6,110 nt of DNA. Origin: Planctomycetota bacterium (GTDB lineage: Bacteria; Planctomycetota; Planctomycetia; Planctomycetales; Planctomycetaceae). This document shows positions 6,091 through 6,110 of this stretch, piece by piece. Each line of letters opens with the position of its first letter. Positions within the stretch are counted from its first letter, which is position 1. The translations under genes and the position numbers were made by a program. The stretch spans positions 1-6,110 of the forward strand of contig JAJRTM010000235.1 of the NCBI GenBank assembly GCA_024278285.1. The letters run 5' to 3'. The notes beneath the pieces are model-generated. The model did no database searches. It was not told the origin of the DNA and worked only from the letters and a program-made list of their open reading frames with translations.

Positions 6091-6110
6091 GGCGGAATTT
6101 ATTGCTTTGA

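Larger units (their letters stand above)
5755..6110. other. 356-bp intergenic region packed with palindromes
   Basis: No protein gene is visible on either strand. The stretch holds a hairpin just after the second tatA, a pair of inverted 17-bp repeats, and a cluster of three hairpins up to the right edge, each listed separately. The density of palindromes suggests REP/BIME-type or MITE-type repeats rather than promoter control. No T-tract terminator follows the tat operon. Confidence 0.65.

Overview
The window (about 47% GC by eye) looks like chromosomal DNA from a planctomycete, probably of the Gimesia/Rubinisphaera type. This is an inference from several things together: a six-domain ribosomal protein S1 with a long glutamate-rich tail, a flagellar FliN-like gene standing outside any flagellar operon, two TatA-type genes in tandem without tatC, weak Shine-Dalgarno sites, and palindromic intergenic repeats of a kind I associate with planctomycetes. 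No single feature proves the taxon.

Layout. Bases 1-277 hold no convincing gene. A class I SAM-dependent methyltransferase (278-1108, +) runs convergently towards rpsA (1269-3287, -). The 160 bp between them hold a strong, probably bidirectional hairpin terminator and a second hairpin just after the rpsA stop. Upstream of rpsA, on the same strand, comes a 300-bp leader with a notable extended hairpin, then a gene for a 289-aa protein with a C-terminal FliN/SpoA domain (3588-4457, -). A 670-bp region without a convincing protein gene follows. It contains the best promoter in the window (TTGACA, 16 bp, TATGAT), which drives transcription to the right into a segment that can fold as a long irregular rod. 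This could be a small RNA, possibly 6S-like, or a long leader for the tat genes. Two TatA-family genes (5128-5343 and 5449-5754, +) form a probable operon. The last 356 bp are dense in inverted repeats: one 17-bp repeat occurs twice in opposite orientation around a 119-bp core, next to a hairpin cluster of REP type.

How the genes relate. The genes belong to separate housekeeping processes: translation (S1), protein export across the cytoplasmic membrane (TatA pair), motility or type III secretion (FliN-like) and a methyl transfer of unknown target. I see no defence island, CRISPR array, prophage or complete insertion sequence. The points most worth a second look are the candidate structured RNA after the strong promoter, the repeat-built S1 tail, the unassigned N-terminal region of the FliN-like protein, the tandem tatA duplication and the palindromic repeat cluster at the right end.
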